This document shows positions 8,701 through 17,045 of a stretch of 64,000 bases of DNA, piece after piece; position 1 is the first letter of the stretch; each line of letters begins with the position of its first letter. Where the stretch lies: positions 96,265-160,264 of the forward strand of contig NZ_AAMY01000005.1 of NCBI RefSeq assembly GCF_000152905.1, read 5' to 3'. The notes below the pieces were generated by a model. It made no database searches. It had not been told where the DNA came from and saw nothing but the letters and a program-made list of their open reading frames with translations. The position numbers and the translations under genes were made by a program. This stretch comes from Nitrobacter sp. Nb-311A. Its GTDB lineage: Bacteria > Pseudomonadota > Alphaproteobacteria > Rhizobiales > Xanthobacteraceae.

Positions 8701-11700
8701 ATCATATGGCGTTTCCGCAATTCGCGATCTCGATCCGGGAGGTCTGGAACGCCAATGGCGTGAGGCAAACGCTTCCTTCTGGCCCAACACGATGCTCTGC
8801 AAACGCAAAGTTCAGAAGCTGCTGCAAAGCTATGCCGACCGTGGGACCGCTGATCCTCAAAGGGATCTTCCGCTGCTCCGGCGCATGAAGGAATGCCTTT
8901 CGGCAATCGACGAGAGCCTGCTGGCGACGAAGCCGCTTCCGGTCAATGGTCTGGAGACCGATATCGAAGCCGTCGCGGACACGATTGAACTTGCGCGGGA
9001 GCTTCTCGATGCCTTGCGCTTGCCAAATATGGAACAAGAAGAGCTCCGTTCGATCGGCCGGTCCGTCGCCATCTGTTTGCGCGGCACGGTGGAAAATGAC
9101 AGGGTGCGACAGGCGGGCGACAGGCTTCTTGCCGCAATTCAGGGCTTGGAGACCACTGGCCGGCATTTCTCGGATCTATCGGGCCGGGACATCCGGCTCG
9201 GACAGGACGATACTGACCTCGAGATAGTGCGGGAGAATCTCGCAGCTCTCGCGAATACCCAGCATCTGTTGCGCGACTGGGCAGCCTGGTGCCGCATCAG
9301 AAACCGGGCGCTGGCATCCGGCCTTGCCCCGTTGGTCGAGCAGATCGAGAAGGGAGAGGTTCAAGCCGACGAAGCGCGCGTCGCGTTTCGCCTCGGTTAT
9401 GCGCGATGGTGGCTTCCGAAAGTTCTCGACGCCGACCCCGTCCTGCGGAATTTCCGGCGCTTCCAGCACGAAAACGCCATCAAGGAATTCCGCGAGATCG
9501 ACGATCTCGTACGCTCGCATGCCGCCCATCGCGTGATCGGCGCGGTCGCGCATGGTCTGCCGCCCGTGCAGAGCGTCCCGCGCAATTCCGAGCTCGGGCT
9601 GCTGCGTCACCAGATGGAGTTGCAGCGTCCCAGCCAATCGATACGCGACATGATCGGCAGGATGCCGCAGAGCTTTTCCAGGCTCGCGCCCTGCATGCTG
9701 ATGTCGCCGCTCTCCATCGCCCAGTATCTCCCGCCCGATCAGGCGCTCTTTGACGTGGTGATCTTCGACGAGGCGTCGCAGATCACGACCTGGGACGCGG
9801 TTGGCGCCATCGCCCGCGCGCGCCAGACCATCATCGTCGGCGACCCCAAGCAGTTGCCGCCGACGAACTTCTTTGGCCGCAACGAAGACGATGACGACGA
9901 GAAGATCGCCGATCACGAGAAGGATCTGGAGAGCATTCTCGATGAAGCGAAAGCCGCCGGCATACCGGTCCGCGATTTGAGATGGCACTATCGCAGCCGA
10001 AGCGAATCCCTGATCGCCTTCTCGAATCATCACTATTACCAGAACCGCCTGGTGACATTTCCCTCGCCGGCCGTCGAAGACCGCGCCGTGCATCTGCGCA
10101 AGGTGCCGCATGGCGTCTACGACCGCGGCAAGAGCCGAACCAACAAGATCGAGGCCGAGGCCGTCGTCAAGGAAGCCGTGGCGCGCATGAAAGCCTGGCT
10201 CAAGATTCCCGAAAAGGAGCGGCCGACGCTCGGCGTGATCACTCTCAATATACAACAGCAGTCGCTGATTCTTGATCTTCTCGATGTCGCGCGCCGGGAC
10301 GATCCCGAGCTTGAGTGGTTCTTTGCCGAGGAACGGGTCGAGCCGGCCATCGTCAAGAATCTCGAGAACGTGCAGGGCGACGAGCGGGACGTGATTCTTT
10401 TTTCCATCACTTTCTGGAAGGATACAGCCAACAAGCGCTCGATGGATTTCGGCGCGCTCAACCGCGACGGCGGCGAACGGCGTCTCAATGTCGCCGTGAC
10501 CCGCGCGCGGCAGGAACTCATCGTGTTCTCCGGCTTCACGGCCGACCAGATCGACTCGTCCCGAACCAAGGCGGTCGCGGTCCACCACCTCAAGACGTTC
10601 CTCGACTACGCCGAACGCGGCGCGATCGCTTTGCCGGCCCAGGACATCGGTTCTGCCGGCGGCTTCGATTCCCCCTTCGAGGAAGCCGTTGCCGCACAAC
10701 TGGAGCGCCGCGGCTGGATGGTCGTGCCGCAGGTCGGGATTTCCGGCTTTCGCATCGACCTCGGCATTCGCCATCCCGATCTGGCCGGGGCTTATCTGGC
10801 GGGCGTGGAATGCGACGGCGCCACCTATCACGGCTCGGCCACGGCAAGGGACCGCGACAAGGTTCGTGAGCAGGTGTTGAGGGGACTGGGCTGGAACATC
10901 CTCCGCGTCTGGTCGACGGATTGGTGGTTCGACGCCGCAGGCTGCGCCGAGCGGCTGCACGCCAGCCTCGAAAGCCTCTTGGATCAAAGCCGGGCGCGCC
11001 GCGCCGCCGAGCAGGAGGAGATCGCGACCCATTGGGACATGGGACACAACGTGGAAGGGATCGACGAGATCCGCGACGACGAGGCCGCCGCCACTGTTGA
11101 CGAAGTGGCGCCGCCTCCGGCGCCCACCGACACCGAACGCGTATCGGTGGAGCCGCCGGCAGAGTCTCGCGCCATCGAAGCGACAGAGCCGCAGCCGGAT
11201 GCAGGTCCGGCGCCTGCCGATACTCCGGATGATCGACGATACCACGTCGCCGATCTCTCCAGCTTCGAGGCGGATCCGGGCCAGTTCTTCGAATTCGGCT
11301 ACCGCGACACCCTGCGAGGCATGATCGAGGCCGTCATCGAAACCGAAAGCCCTTTGCGCACGGACATTCTCGCCAAAAGAATTTCACGGGCGCATGGCTG
11401 GCTGCGCACGGGCGGACGCATCAGGGAACACATCGATCTGCACCTGCGCGGTTACGACACGACGCGCGAATCGAGCGGCGAGTTCATCTGGAAAAAGGGA
11501 GCCGTGGTCGACGTTCTCGCCTACCGCCAGCCAGCGAACGAGGATGCGCGCCGGTCGATCGCGGATATCCCGCTTGCCGAGTTGGCCTCCGTCGTGCTCG
11601 ATAGCCCTGCCCTGTTGGACGATGCCGATCCTGCACGCTATCTGGCGCGTCTGCTCGGCGTCGAACGCCTTGCAGCCGCATCCCGCACCCGCCTCGACGA

Positions 11701-11752
11701 AGCGATCATGAGAGCCCGCCAGCGTATCGCAACCATTCAACCATCCGGATAG
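5762..11752 (+). CDS. DUF4011 superfamily 1 helicase with Vsr-like nuclease
   Basis: A 1996-residue multidomain protein. Residues about 20-290 hold a beta-rich stretch and a transglutaminase-like module with Cys234 (CLDTTLLFAAALEAAG) and His260 (EGHAAAGVWL). DUF4011 begins near residue 391 (RIDRWQKKLLDLTLRNRLLN). The SF1 helicase has Walker A G707PPGTGKS, Walker B D1336EAS, GDPKQLPP at about 1361 and NVAVTRAR near 1580; a long helical insert separates Walker A and B. A Vsr/MTES_1575-like nuclease follows (E1640/E1641, D1666, E1683-x-D1685). The tail, about 1850-1920, looks like DUF3320. Related proteins occur in defence loci. It is two bases from an SbcD-like gene, so joint action on DNA ends is inferred; substrate unknown. 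Confidence 0.85.
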   Translation: MHKDDVEGDGICVAEDAKAPVIVADVAASFTYASYQNAIPVIRSLLIENVSDRHIERCTLELISSPSFLRPKTWTIDRLLPGDRLPLTDRKVELDAGYLAGLNEAERGEITLRLSLREDILDECRLSVRLLARDEWGGVADMAQLLPAFVMPNDPGVAQILRTAAERLAAHGHPSGLDGYQSQDPQRAYMLAAAVYSAIAGMGMHYAEPPASFESRGQKIRRPSTIAEERLATCLDTTLLFAAALEAAGLHPVILMFEGHAAAGVWLTKRTFAQAIETDQMEVRKALASRELIVFETTGVTHRPALTFESAERALDRRLAEEEARAFAAAIDIKRSRSGGITPLASHEPITRNAIDDETAPVPDLPLPPAPTLGDLPVEAIEVKPTTAAGRIDRWQKKLLDLTLRNRLLNFPDSKKTIPFLCTDIAYLEDRLANGAAIRIISLPEQNPLGERDATIYRDVHGRDLQRGFAAESLLRDELPSPLEARPLEARLIHLYRQVRNDFAEGGANTLFLAVGFLRWKKKPEDERSYRAPLLLVPVKLERRSASSRFTIRFHEDEPRFNATLLQFLERDFDLALPQFGGDLPLDDSGVDVPKLLTMMRQAVRDVPGMEVVDETALSTFSFAKFLMWKDLVERTDALRENRVVRHLIDTPEQAFSEGDGQPTFRDERELDRVYAPTDIIRLLPSDSSQTAASLAAAEGRDFVVVGPPGTGKSQTIANMIAHCLAVGKTVLFVAEKTAALDVVYRRLREHGLGNHCIELHSNKADRRHFLGQLKAAWEHGGPTDASEWVAINERLRLRRDELNAYVEALHKRYPNGWTPYFALGLALKAANASAPVFSWPERDAHDAQTLRDLEDLAAELGLVFASIERQPTLDLVDVVEWSSGWQDSLLTAAMSLGNAIDLLAISFEGYVAALGLKPRKRLSQAELQALAALARALRKSAGRDITIASDRDFALCAGALDSLGRSINDYREAERGLSASYGVSAIRDLDPGGLERQWREANASFWPNTMLCKRKVQKLLQSYADRGTADPQRDLPLLRRMKECLSAIDESLLATKPLPVNGLETDIEAVADTIELARELLDALRLPNMEQEELRSIGRSVAICLRGTVENDRVRQAGDRLLAAIQGLETTGRHFSDLSGRDIRLGQDDTDLEIVRENLAALANTQHLLRDWAAWCRIRNRALASGLAPLVEQIEKGEVQADEARVAFRLGYARWWLPKVLDADPVLRNFRRFQHENAIKEFREIDDLVRSHAAHRVIGAVAHGLPPVQSVPRNSELGLLRHQMELQRPSQSIRDMIGRMPQSFSRLAPCMLMSPLSIAQYLPPDQALFDVVIFDEASQITTWDAVGAIARARQTIIVGDPKQLPPTNFFGRNEDDDDEKIADHEKDLESILDEAKAAGIPVRDLRWHYRSRSESLIAFSNHHYYQNRLVTFPSPAVEDRAVHLRKVPHGVYDRGKSRTNKIEAEAVVKEAVARMKAWLKIPEKERPTLGVITLNIQQQSLILDLLDVARRDDPELEWFFAEERVEPAIVKNLENVQGDERDVILFSITFWKDTANKRSMDFGALNRDGGERRLNVAVTRARQELIVFSGFTADQIDSSRTKAVAVHHLKTFLDYAERGAIALPAQDIGSAGGFDSPFEEAVAAQLERRGWMVVPQVGISGFRIDLGIRHPDLAGAYLAGVECDGATYHGSATARDRDKVREQVLRGLGWNILRVWSTDWWFDAAGCAERLHASLESLLDQSRARRAAEQEEIATHWDMGHNVEGIDEIRDDEAAATVDEVAPPPAPTDTERVSVEPPAESRAIEATEPQPDAGPAPADTPDDRRYHVADLSSFEADPGQFFEFGYRDTLRGMIEAVIETESPLRTDILAKRISRAHGWLRTGGRIREHIDLHLRGYDTTRESSGEFIWKKGAVVDVLAYRQPANEDARRSIADIPLAELASVVLDSPALLDDADPARYLARLLGVERLAAASRTRLDEAIMRARQRIATIQPSG

Positions 11753-11754
11753 AC

Positions 11755-12879
11755 ATGATCCGTTTCATCCATTCGAGCGACCTGCATCTCGGCAAGCGCT
11801 TCGGCAACTTCGACGGCGACCTGCCGAGCCGGCTACGCGAGGCGCGGCATGCGGTCATCGCCCGGCTGGCGCAGCACGCGCGTGAGCAAAGCGCGACCAC
11901 GATCCTGCTCGCGGGCGATATGTTCGATACCGAGACGCCCGCTTCGGATATCCGACGTCAGGCGCTGGCCGAGATGGCGCATCATGCGCCGATCCGATGG
12001 GTGATCCTGCCCGGCAATCACGATTCGCTGCAAGCGACCCAGCTCTGGACCACGCTGCGAGAGGAAGCTCCCGACAACGTCATTCTTGCGGTCGCGTCGC
12101 GCCCGATCGCACTGACGGCGGACGTCGTGCTGCTGCCCGCGCCTTGCACGACGCGCCGACCCGGTCGTGATCTCACCGAATGGATGGACAACGAGGCGAC
12201 GCCGGAAGGAGCCATCCGGCTCGGCCTCGCCCATGGCGCGATCCAGAGTTTTTCCGAGGAGGCCGCCGCGTCCGACGTCATCGCGCCGGACCGGGCGCAA
12301 CGCGCCGGCCTTGCCTATCTGGCGCTCGGTGACTGGCATGGCGCGGTGAACGTCGGGCCGCGCATCCGCTATAGCGGCACACCCGAGCCGGACCGGTTCA
12401 AGCACGACCACCCCGGCGAGGCCTCGCTGGTCAGCATTGCCAGCTGTTCTGCATTGCCCGAGGTGACGCCGCTGTCCACGGCCAGCTTCGCCTGGCGCAC
12501 GCTGGAACTGCATCTGCTCGACGGGAACGATCCTGCACAGGCGCTGGAGGCGCTGTTGCCGGAAGCGCGGTGCCGTCGACAAACACTCGCGCGCGTCATG
12601 GCGACTGGCCGCACCCGCCTGCCGACACGCACGGCCCTGACTCGCGCCATCGAGAGCGCAACGCCGGATTTCGCCCTGCTGGAGCTTGACGACGCCGGTC
12701 TCACGATAGAGTGCGAAGTGGAAGATCTTGATCAGATCGACCGCGCCGGAGCGCTTCGCGAAGCCGCGAACGCGTTGCTGGCCGAATCCGGAGATGAAAG
12801 CCGTTCCGCCAACGAGCGCGAGATCGCGCGCGACGCCCTCGCCCGGCTCTATTCCTATGCGCGGGTGGCGGGGTCATGA
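11755..12879 (+). CDS. SbcD/YhaO-like metallophosphoesterase nuclease
   Basis: A 374-residue calcineurin-like phosphoesterase of the Mre11/SbcD class. All metal-binding motifs are seen in order: SSDLHLGKRF (D-x-H), LAGDMFDTETP (GD), LPGNHDS (GNHD), LAHGAIQ (H) and LGDWHGA (GDxH). Such enzymes cut DNA ends with Mn2+ together with an SMC-like ATPase. The ATG lies two bases after the helicase stop and its own stop overlaps the next ATG by four bases, so the three products are probably made in fixed proportion. The C-terminal third (capping/ATPase-contact region) is not recognisable by eye. Nuclease fold is certain; the biological role is inferred. Confidence 0.88.
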   Translation: MIRFIHSSDLHLGKRFGNFDGDLPSRLREARHAVIARLAQHAREQSATTILLAGDMFDTETPASDIRRQALAEMAHHAPIRWVILPGNHDSLQATQLWTTLREEAPDNVILAVASRPIALTADVVLLPAPCTTRRPGRDLTEWMDNEATPEGAIRLGLAHGAIQSFSEEAAASDVIAPDRAQRAGLAYLALGDWHGAVNVGPRIRYSGTPEPDRFKHDHPGEASLVSIASCSALPEVTPLSTASFAWRTLELHLLDGNDPAQALEALLPEARCRRQTLARVMATGRTRLPTRTALTRAIESATPDFALLELDDAGLTIECEVEDLDQIDRAGALREAANALLAESGDESRSANEREIARDALARLYSYARVAGS

Positions 12880-15500
12880 AAATCTCGGCGCTGCGCCTGT
12901 TCAACGTGAAGCGCTTTGCCGGCCGCGGCGTCGCCATCGAGGGGATCGAGGGCGGCGTCAATGTACTCTGCGCCGCCAATGAGTTCGGCAAGTCGACGAG
13001 TTTCGAGGCGCTGCACGCGTTGTTTTTCCAGCCGCATTCGAGCGGCTCCGGCGATGTCAGGATCCTCAGGCCGTATAGCGGCGGCAGTCCGCTGGTCGAA
13101 GCCGATATCGTGACCGGCGCAGGCCGTTTCCGCATTACGAAGCAGTATTTCGCCGGCCGCTCCGCGCAGGTGACCGATCTGGCTACGGGGCGGTTGGTGG
13201 CTCAAGCAGATGAAGCTGAAAACTTCATTGCCGGCCTGGTCAAAGGCGGCACAGCCGGGCCGGCCGGACTGCTCTGGGTGCGCCAGGGTGTGACAGGCAT
13301 CGAAAGGCGCAGCAAGTCGGAGGAGGAGGACGAGAGGGAGGTTCGCCGCACCCTGCTCGAATCCGTGCAGGGCGAGGTCGAGGCCGTCACCGGCGGGCGG
13401 CGCATGACCGAGATTCTTTCTGCCACGCAACAGGCTCTGTCGGAACTGGTCACCGCCACCGGCAGGCCAAAGGCCGGCGGTCGATACGCCAGTGCAATTG
13501 AAGATCGCGACCGGTTGATTGGAGACGAACAAAAGCTTTCGGGCGAGGTCACGGTCTTGCGCGAGGCGCTGGATCAACGCGCCTCGGCTACGAAGCGGCT
13601 TGCCGAACTCGACAGTGCCGGCGACAGGCAGGAACGCCGCAAGGCCGTCGAGGCGGCGCAAGCCGCCTTCGATGCCGCCAAGTCCCAGAGCGAAAAGCTG
13701 AAGGCGGCCGAAGCCGAATTCAAGCTCGCGCTCGATCGCCGGGATGTTGCCGAGAAAGAGCTTCTGACGTTCCGCGCCGCCATGGAAAAAGCAAGGGAGT
13801 TGCGTCAAAAGCGGCTTGCGGCCGAAGATCGCCACCGCAAGGCCGAGGACAAGCGTCGCGAGGTCAACGAGGCGATCGCAAAGGCAACGACGGATGTCGA
13901 GGCGGCGGAGGCTCGCGAGAAGGAGGCGCGCGACCTGCTCACACGCCTGGACGCGGCATTGAGAGCGCGCGAGGCATTCGAGCGGCTCGCCCAACTCAAG
14001 GATCAACTCGCCAGCGCGGAAGCCACGCGTCAGGCGCTCGAACAGGGCGAGGCAGAGCTTTCGCTTCTCAAACTGCCATCGAGCGCCATCGACGAGCTTC
14101 AGGATCTGGACGTCGAGATCGCAAGACTTCACGCTGTCGAGGAAGCCGCGCGTCCTTCCATCTCCGTCGATTATCAGCCGGATGCGTTCGGTCCCGTGAC
14201 GATGGATGGTAACCCACTATCGGACGGCAAAGAGCGCACCTACGACGGACAAGCGCGGCTTTCGATTCCGGGAATCGGCACGATGACGCTTCGATCGAAC
14301 CGGCCGTCCCGGAGCGATGATCGTCTTGAAAAGGCCCAGGCAAGGCGACGCACACTGCTTTCTTCAATGGGTGTTGACGATCTTGCCGCAGCACGGAAGC
14401 GGCAGGTTCAGGCCCAGCGGATGGACGCCGGGCTCGGCGAACTACGTGGCCGGCTGTCCCAGCTTGCGCCGCAAGGTTTGCCAAGGCTCCGGGAAAACGT
14501 CGCCGCGCAGAGCGCGGTCGATGCCGGGGCTCTCGAACTGAAAGCGGATCCGGCGCAGGTTCGGACCTCCCTCGCCGAAGCCGAGGAGCGGCTGACCGCG
14601 GTACGGCTGGTCCGGCGCGAGATGGAGTCGCTGCACGGCAACGCCAGTGACGCCTTCATCGCCGCCGAAAAGGAATCGGCCGCGCTGAATGCAGAGTGGA
14701 CCCAAGTCGATTCAATCCTCGGCCCTGAAGAGGAGCGCGCAGCACGCGAACAGCAGCTGGTGAAGGTGCGCGATGATCGGGAGCGATCACGCGCCGATGC
14801 CGAAGTCCATGCGGAGAGGCTGCGCGCCACGGCCATCGCCCTCGATTCCGCCGAGGCCGTGCTGAAGCGCGCCCGCTCGGTTGAAGAAGCCGCAGAGAAG
14901 GAGATAAACCGGCTCCGTGAGACCATTGCCGGCTTGAACGCCGGGATATGCGCGCGCGCCGACGAGGCGGTGGAAGAAAAATGGCGCGAAACCACAGACG
15001 CGCTCTCCACCGCAACGGCCCGCGTCGCGGCGTTCGCGAAGGAAGTCACCATCCTGCAACGGCTGGCTTCAGCCTTGGAGGCAGCCAGATCCCAGGCTCG
15101 CGAACTCTATCTCAAGCCTGTCATGACAGAGCTGACGCCGCTTCTCGGACTGCTCTTCGACGATGTCTCGATTACCTTCGACGAGAAGTCGCTGCTGCCC
15201 CATGCGATCCGGCGTAGCGGCCAGGAGGAGGATGTTGATCGCCTGAGCGGCGGCATGCGGGAACAGCTGTCTGTGCTGACACGGCTCGCCTTCGCAAGGT
15301 TGCTCGCCCGCGACGGCCGGCCGGCGCCGGTCATCCTCGACGACGCACTCGTCTATTCGGACGACGACCGGATCGAGAAGATGTTCGACGCGCTCCACCG
15401 GCAGTCCAGGGATCAGCAGATTATCGTTTTCTCTTGCCGTCAGCGCGCATTCCAGAGGCTCGGCGGAAACATTCTTCAGATGACCGACTGGCAGCCTTAA
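12876..15500 (+). CDS. SbcC/YhaN-like SMC-type ATPase
   Basis: An 874-residue ABC/SMC-class ATPase. The N-terminal half-site reads NVLCAANEFGKST, where Ala33 occupies the first Gly of the Walker A consensus. A long Ala/Glu/Arg-rich coiled coil spans about 170-410 and 480-730. The C-terminal half-site has the ABC signature L790SGGMREQLSV and Walker B VILDD (822-823) followed by ALVYSDDDR. It pairs with the SbcD-like protein upstream by a four-base overlap. No Zn-hook C-x-x-C is visible in the coiled coil, as in YhaN rather than Rad50/SbcC. Likely part of a DNA-end tethering or cutting complex; substrate unknown. Confidence 0.85.
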   Translation: MKISALRLFNVKRFAGRGVAIEGIEGGVNVLCAANEFGKSTSFEALHALFFQPHSSGSGDVRILRPYSGGSPLVEADIVTGAGRFRITKQYFAGRSAQVTDLATGRLVAQADEAENFIAGLVKGGTAGPAGLLWVRQGVTGIERRSKSEEEDEREVRRTLLESVQGEVEAVTGGRRMTEILSATQQALSELVTATGRPKAGGRYASAIEDRDRLIGDEQKLSGEVTVLREALDQRASATKRLAELDSAGDRQERRKAVEAAQAAFDAAKSQSEKLKAAEAEFKLALDRRDVAEKELLTFRAAMEKARELRQKRLAAEDRHRKAEDKRREVNEAIAKATTDVEAAEAREKEARDLLTRLDAALRAREAFERLAQLKDQLASAEATRQALEQGEAELSLLKLPSSAIDELQDLDVEIARLHAVEEAARPSISVDYQPDAFGPVTMDGNPLSDGKERTYDGQARLSIPGIGTMTLRSNRPSRSDDRLEKAQARRRTLLSSMGVDDLAAARKRQVQAQRMDAGLGELRGRLSQLAPQGLPRLRENVAAQSAVDAGALELKADPAQVRTSLAEAEERLTAVRLVRREMESLHGNASDAFIAAEKESAALNAEWTQVDSILGPEEERAAREQQLVKVRDDRERSRADAEVHAERLRATAIALDSAEAVLKRARSVEEAAEKEINRLRETIAGLNAGICARADEAVEEKWRETTDALSTATARVAAFAKEVTILQRLASALEAARSQARELYLKPVMTELTPLLGLLFDDVSITFDEKSLLPHAIRRSGQEEDVDRLSGGMREQLSVLTRLAFARLLARDGRPAPVILDDALVYSDDDRIEKMFDALHRQSRDQQIIVFSCRQRAFQRLGGNILQMTDWQP

Positions 15501-15767
15501 AACCCAGGCTGATTGTCGAATGTTGACCAAAATCAACGGTCGATGTCGCGATGGCGGCCAGCGCAATTACGCGACCAAGATTCTCTCGCCGGGCTATCGC
15601 GCTCAGCAAGACTGTTTGGCGCGCGCAGCCGTACTTCGCGGAAGTCTTTACAATGCGCCTTTATAGCAAGCGCGATTTCTGCTCGGCAGGCGGCAATGCC
15701 GGAACAAAAGCTTCTCGAATGCGTCGTTCTGTCCGCAGTAACAACCGTCGGAGTCCAAGTGGCTCAC

Positions 15768-16244
15768 ATGAGGCATGCACAGAAAGAGATCGGTGGAACT
15801 CACCGGACGGAGCGCAGTAGAAGCTCGCAGCTGTTCGGCGCGATTGCAAACAGCACCTCGCGGGCGGCGGGCGGCGCTCCGACCTTCGTCGCCGCCGTCG
15901 CCGTTGTTCTAATCTGGGCCTTCACGGGTCCGCTGTTCGGCTATTCCGACACCTGGCAACTTGTCATCAACACCGGCACGACTATCGTGACCTTCCTGAT
16001 GGTGTTTTTGATACAAAACTCTCAGAACCGGGACGGCGCGGCCATTCAGGTCAAATTGGACGAGTTGATCCGCGTGAGTATGGCGCAGAATTCGTTTGTT
16101 GGAATTGAGCATCTGACCGACGAAGAACTCGACGATATTCGAGAGAAGTGCGAACGTCGGGCTAAAGCTGAAAAGATCGGCGAGAAGAAAATTGGATTGG
16201 CAGGTAAAAAGGCCAAGCAGGCCGCGGACCGGGTTTCTGATTGA
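15768..16244 (+). CDS. Low-affinity iron permease family-like membrane protein
   Basis: Starting at the ATG at 15768 gives 158 residues. Two hydrophobic helices are visible: APTFVAAVAVVLIWAFTGP and a second around WQLVINTGTTIVTFLMVFLI, followed by QNSQNRDGAAIQVKLDELIR and a charged C-terminus with LTDEELDDIREKCE. That W-N-T-T-I-V-T-F-L-M-V-F-x-I-Q-N-x-Q-N-R-D pattern is typical of the low-affinity iron permease (Fet4-like) family of proteobacteria, whose transport role there is not well proven. The frame is open upstream to 15513 but that part lacks character. It stands alone, convergent with the next gene. Confidence 0.75.
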   Translation: MRHAQKEIGGTHRTERSRSSQLFGAIANSTSRAAGGAPTFVAAVAVVLIWAFTGPLFGYSDTWQLVINTGTTIVTFLMVFLIQNSQNRDGAAIQVKLDELIRVSMAQNSFVGIEHLTDEELDDIREKCERRAKAEKIGEKKIGLAGKKAKQAADRVSD

Positions 16245-16272
16245 GGTCTTGCCCGCGCTTCGGTTCGTCTGA

Positions 16273-16330
16273 ATTTTCCTGACCGGAAAATCTGCGGGCG
16301 AGGGAGAAGTGTGCCCGCATAAGCGGGCAC
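16273..16330. terminator. Two hairpins between convergent genes
   Basis: ATTTTCC/GGAAAAT (16273-16279 with 16285-16291) and a perfect GTGCCCGC/GCGGGCAC with ATAA loop (16311-16318 with 16323-16330) lie between the converging iron permease-like and GlsB genes. Placement suggests a shared transcription end; neither has a long U-run. Confidence 0.5.
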
Positions 16331-16339
16331 CGGTTGAGG

Positions 16340-16591
16340 CTAGGCGCGAATGGCCCTTGCGCCCCAAATAAGGAGGCAGGCTCCGATAAATCCGGCAATG
16401 AGATAGCCCAGCCATCCGCCAAACGAGACGCCGATCAAACCGAATAAGGCGCTTGCGACGGCGGCGCCAACGATGCCGAGAAGGATATTCATGAAGATGC
16501 CGGTGTTGCTCTTCATGAAGTTAGAAGCGATCCAACCTGCCAACCCGCCGATGATAATGGCCGCGATCCAACCAATGCTAGCGTCATCCAT
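16340..16591 (-). CDS. GlsB/YeaQ/YmgE family stress membrane protein
   Basis: An 83-residue, very hydrophobic protein with three helices: IGWIAAIIIGGLAGWIASNF, IFMNILLGIVGAAVASALFG and a third around WLGYLIAGFIGACLLIWGA. The G-G-x-A-G-W-x-A motif and length are those of the YeaQ/GlsB (transglycosylase-associated) family of inner-membrane proteins induced by stress; a biochemical function is not established. The gene has an apparent EcfG-type promoter upstream, which agrees with stress induction. Confidence 0.88.
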   Translation of the reverse strand: MDDASIGWIAAIIIGGLAGWIASNFMKSNTGIFMNILLGIVGAAVASALFGLIGVSFGGWLGYLIAGFIGACLLIWGARAIRA

Positions 16592-17045
16592 TTTGCAATC
16601 TCCGCCTCGTTAAAGTGATTAGAGTCTCCCCCCGTGGTATGTTTGAAAACGATCATTGTTCGCTTTGGGTTCCACCCTGCCTCGAGGAATGGATGCTCCG
16701 GTGTGGTCTCGAAGGGCGCTCTACTAACCGTTGGACATTCGACAGGTTGGTAATCTTCGACCGAAGAGGATAGCTGGAGCCTCCAGATACTCTCCGGGCG
16801 AGAAAACGCAGAAGGAGGATGCTCTCGATGAGATCAGCTGGAGGCCAATGAAATGCACGACATGCGAATAAACTTCTACGGTAGCTTTTCTGCCCTTGTC
16901 GTCTTCGTTACCTTGACGCGACTGCCGGCGACGTCATGAAGAGGAGCGGCCGGGGATATCCTTCGCTCAAAACGCTCTCACGGTCACGATCACTGTCATT
17001 AGCGTGGTACGGGGGCGACTTTCTTTTCCGCACGATGAGGTCCGC
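16592..17045. other. Intergenic stretch upstream of glsB
   Basis: These 454 bases separate the end of paoC from the start of glsB. The part next to glsB holds the EcfG-like promoter listed separately. A 28-codon frame at 16853-16939 with GGAGG before its ATG ends abruptly and has no recognisable character. Nothing else was seen. Confidence 0.5.
16648..16673 (-). promoter_or_regulatory. EcfG-type (general stress sigma) promoter for glsB
   Basis: Read on the minus strand, GGAAC (16673-16669) is followed after exactly 17 bases by CGTT (16651-16648), matching the GGAAC-N16-18-CGTT consensus known for EcfG sigma factors of alphaproteobacteria. It lies 57 bases before the glsB start, and the gene product belongs to a stress-induced family. 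Confidence 0.65.

Noticed and set aside
9176..11245. A 689-codon open frame on the minus strand inside the helicase gene
   Set aside because: It is antisense to a gene with clear helicase and nuclease motifs, is Arg/His/Gly-rich, and shows no domain of its own; typical for GC-rich shadow frames.
5762..15500. Type I, III or DISARM-type restriction locus
   Set aside because: No methyltransferase or specificity subunit is present, and the helicase is of the DUF4011/SF1 type rather than SF2.
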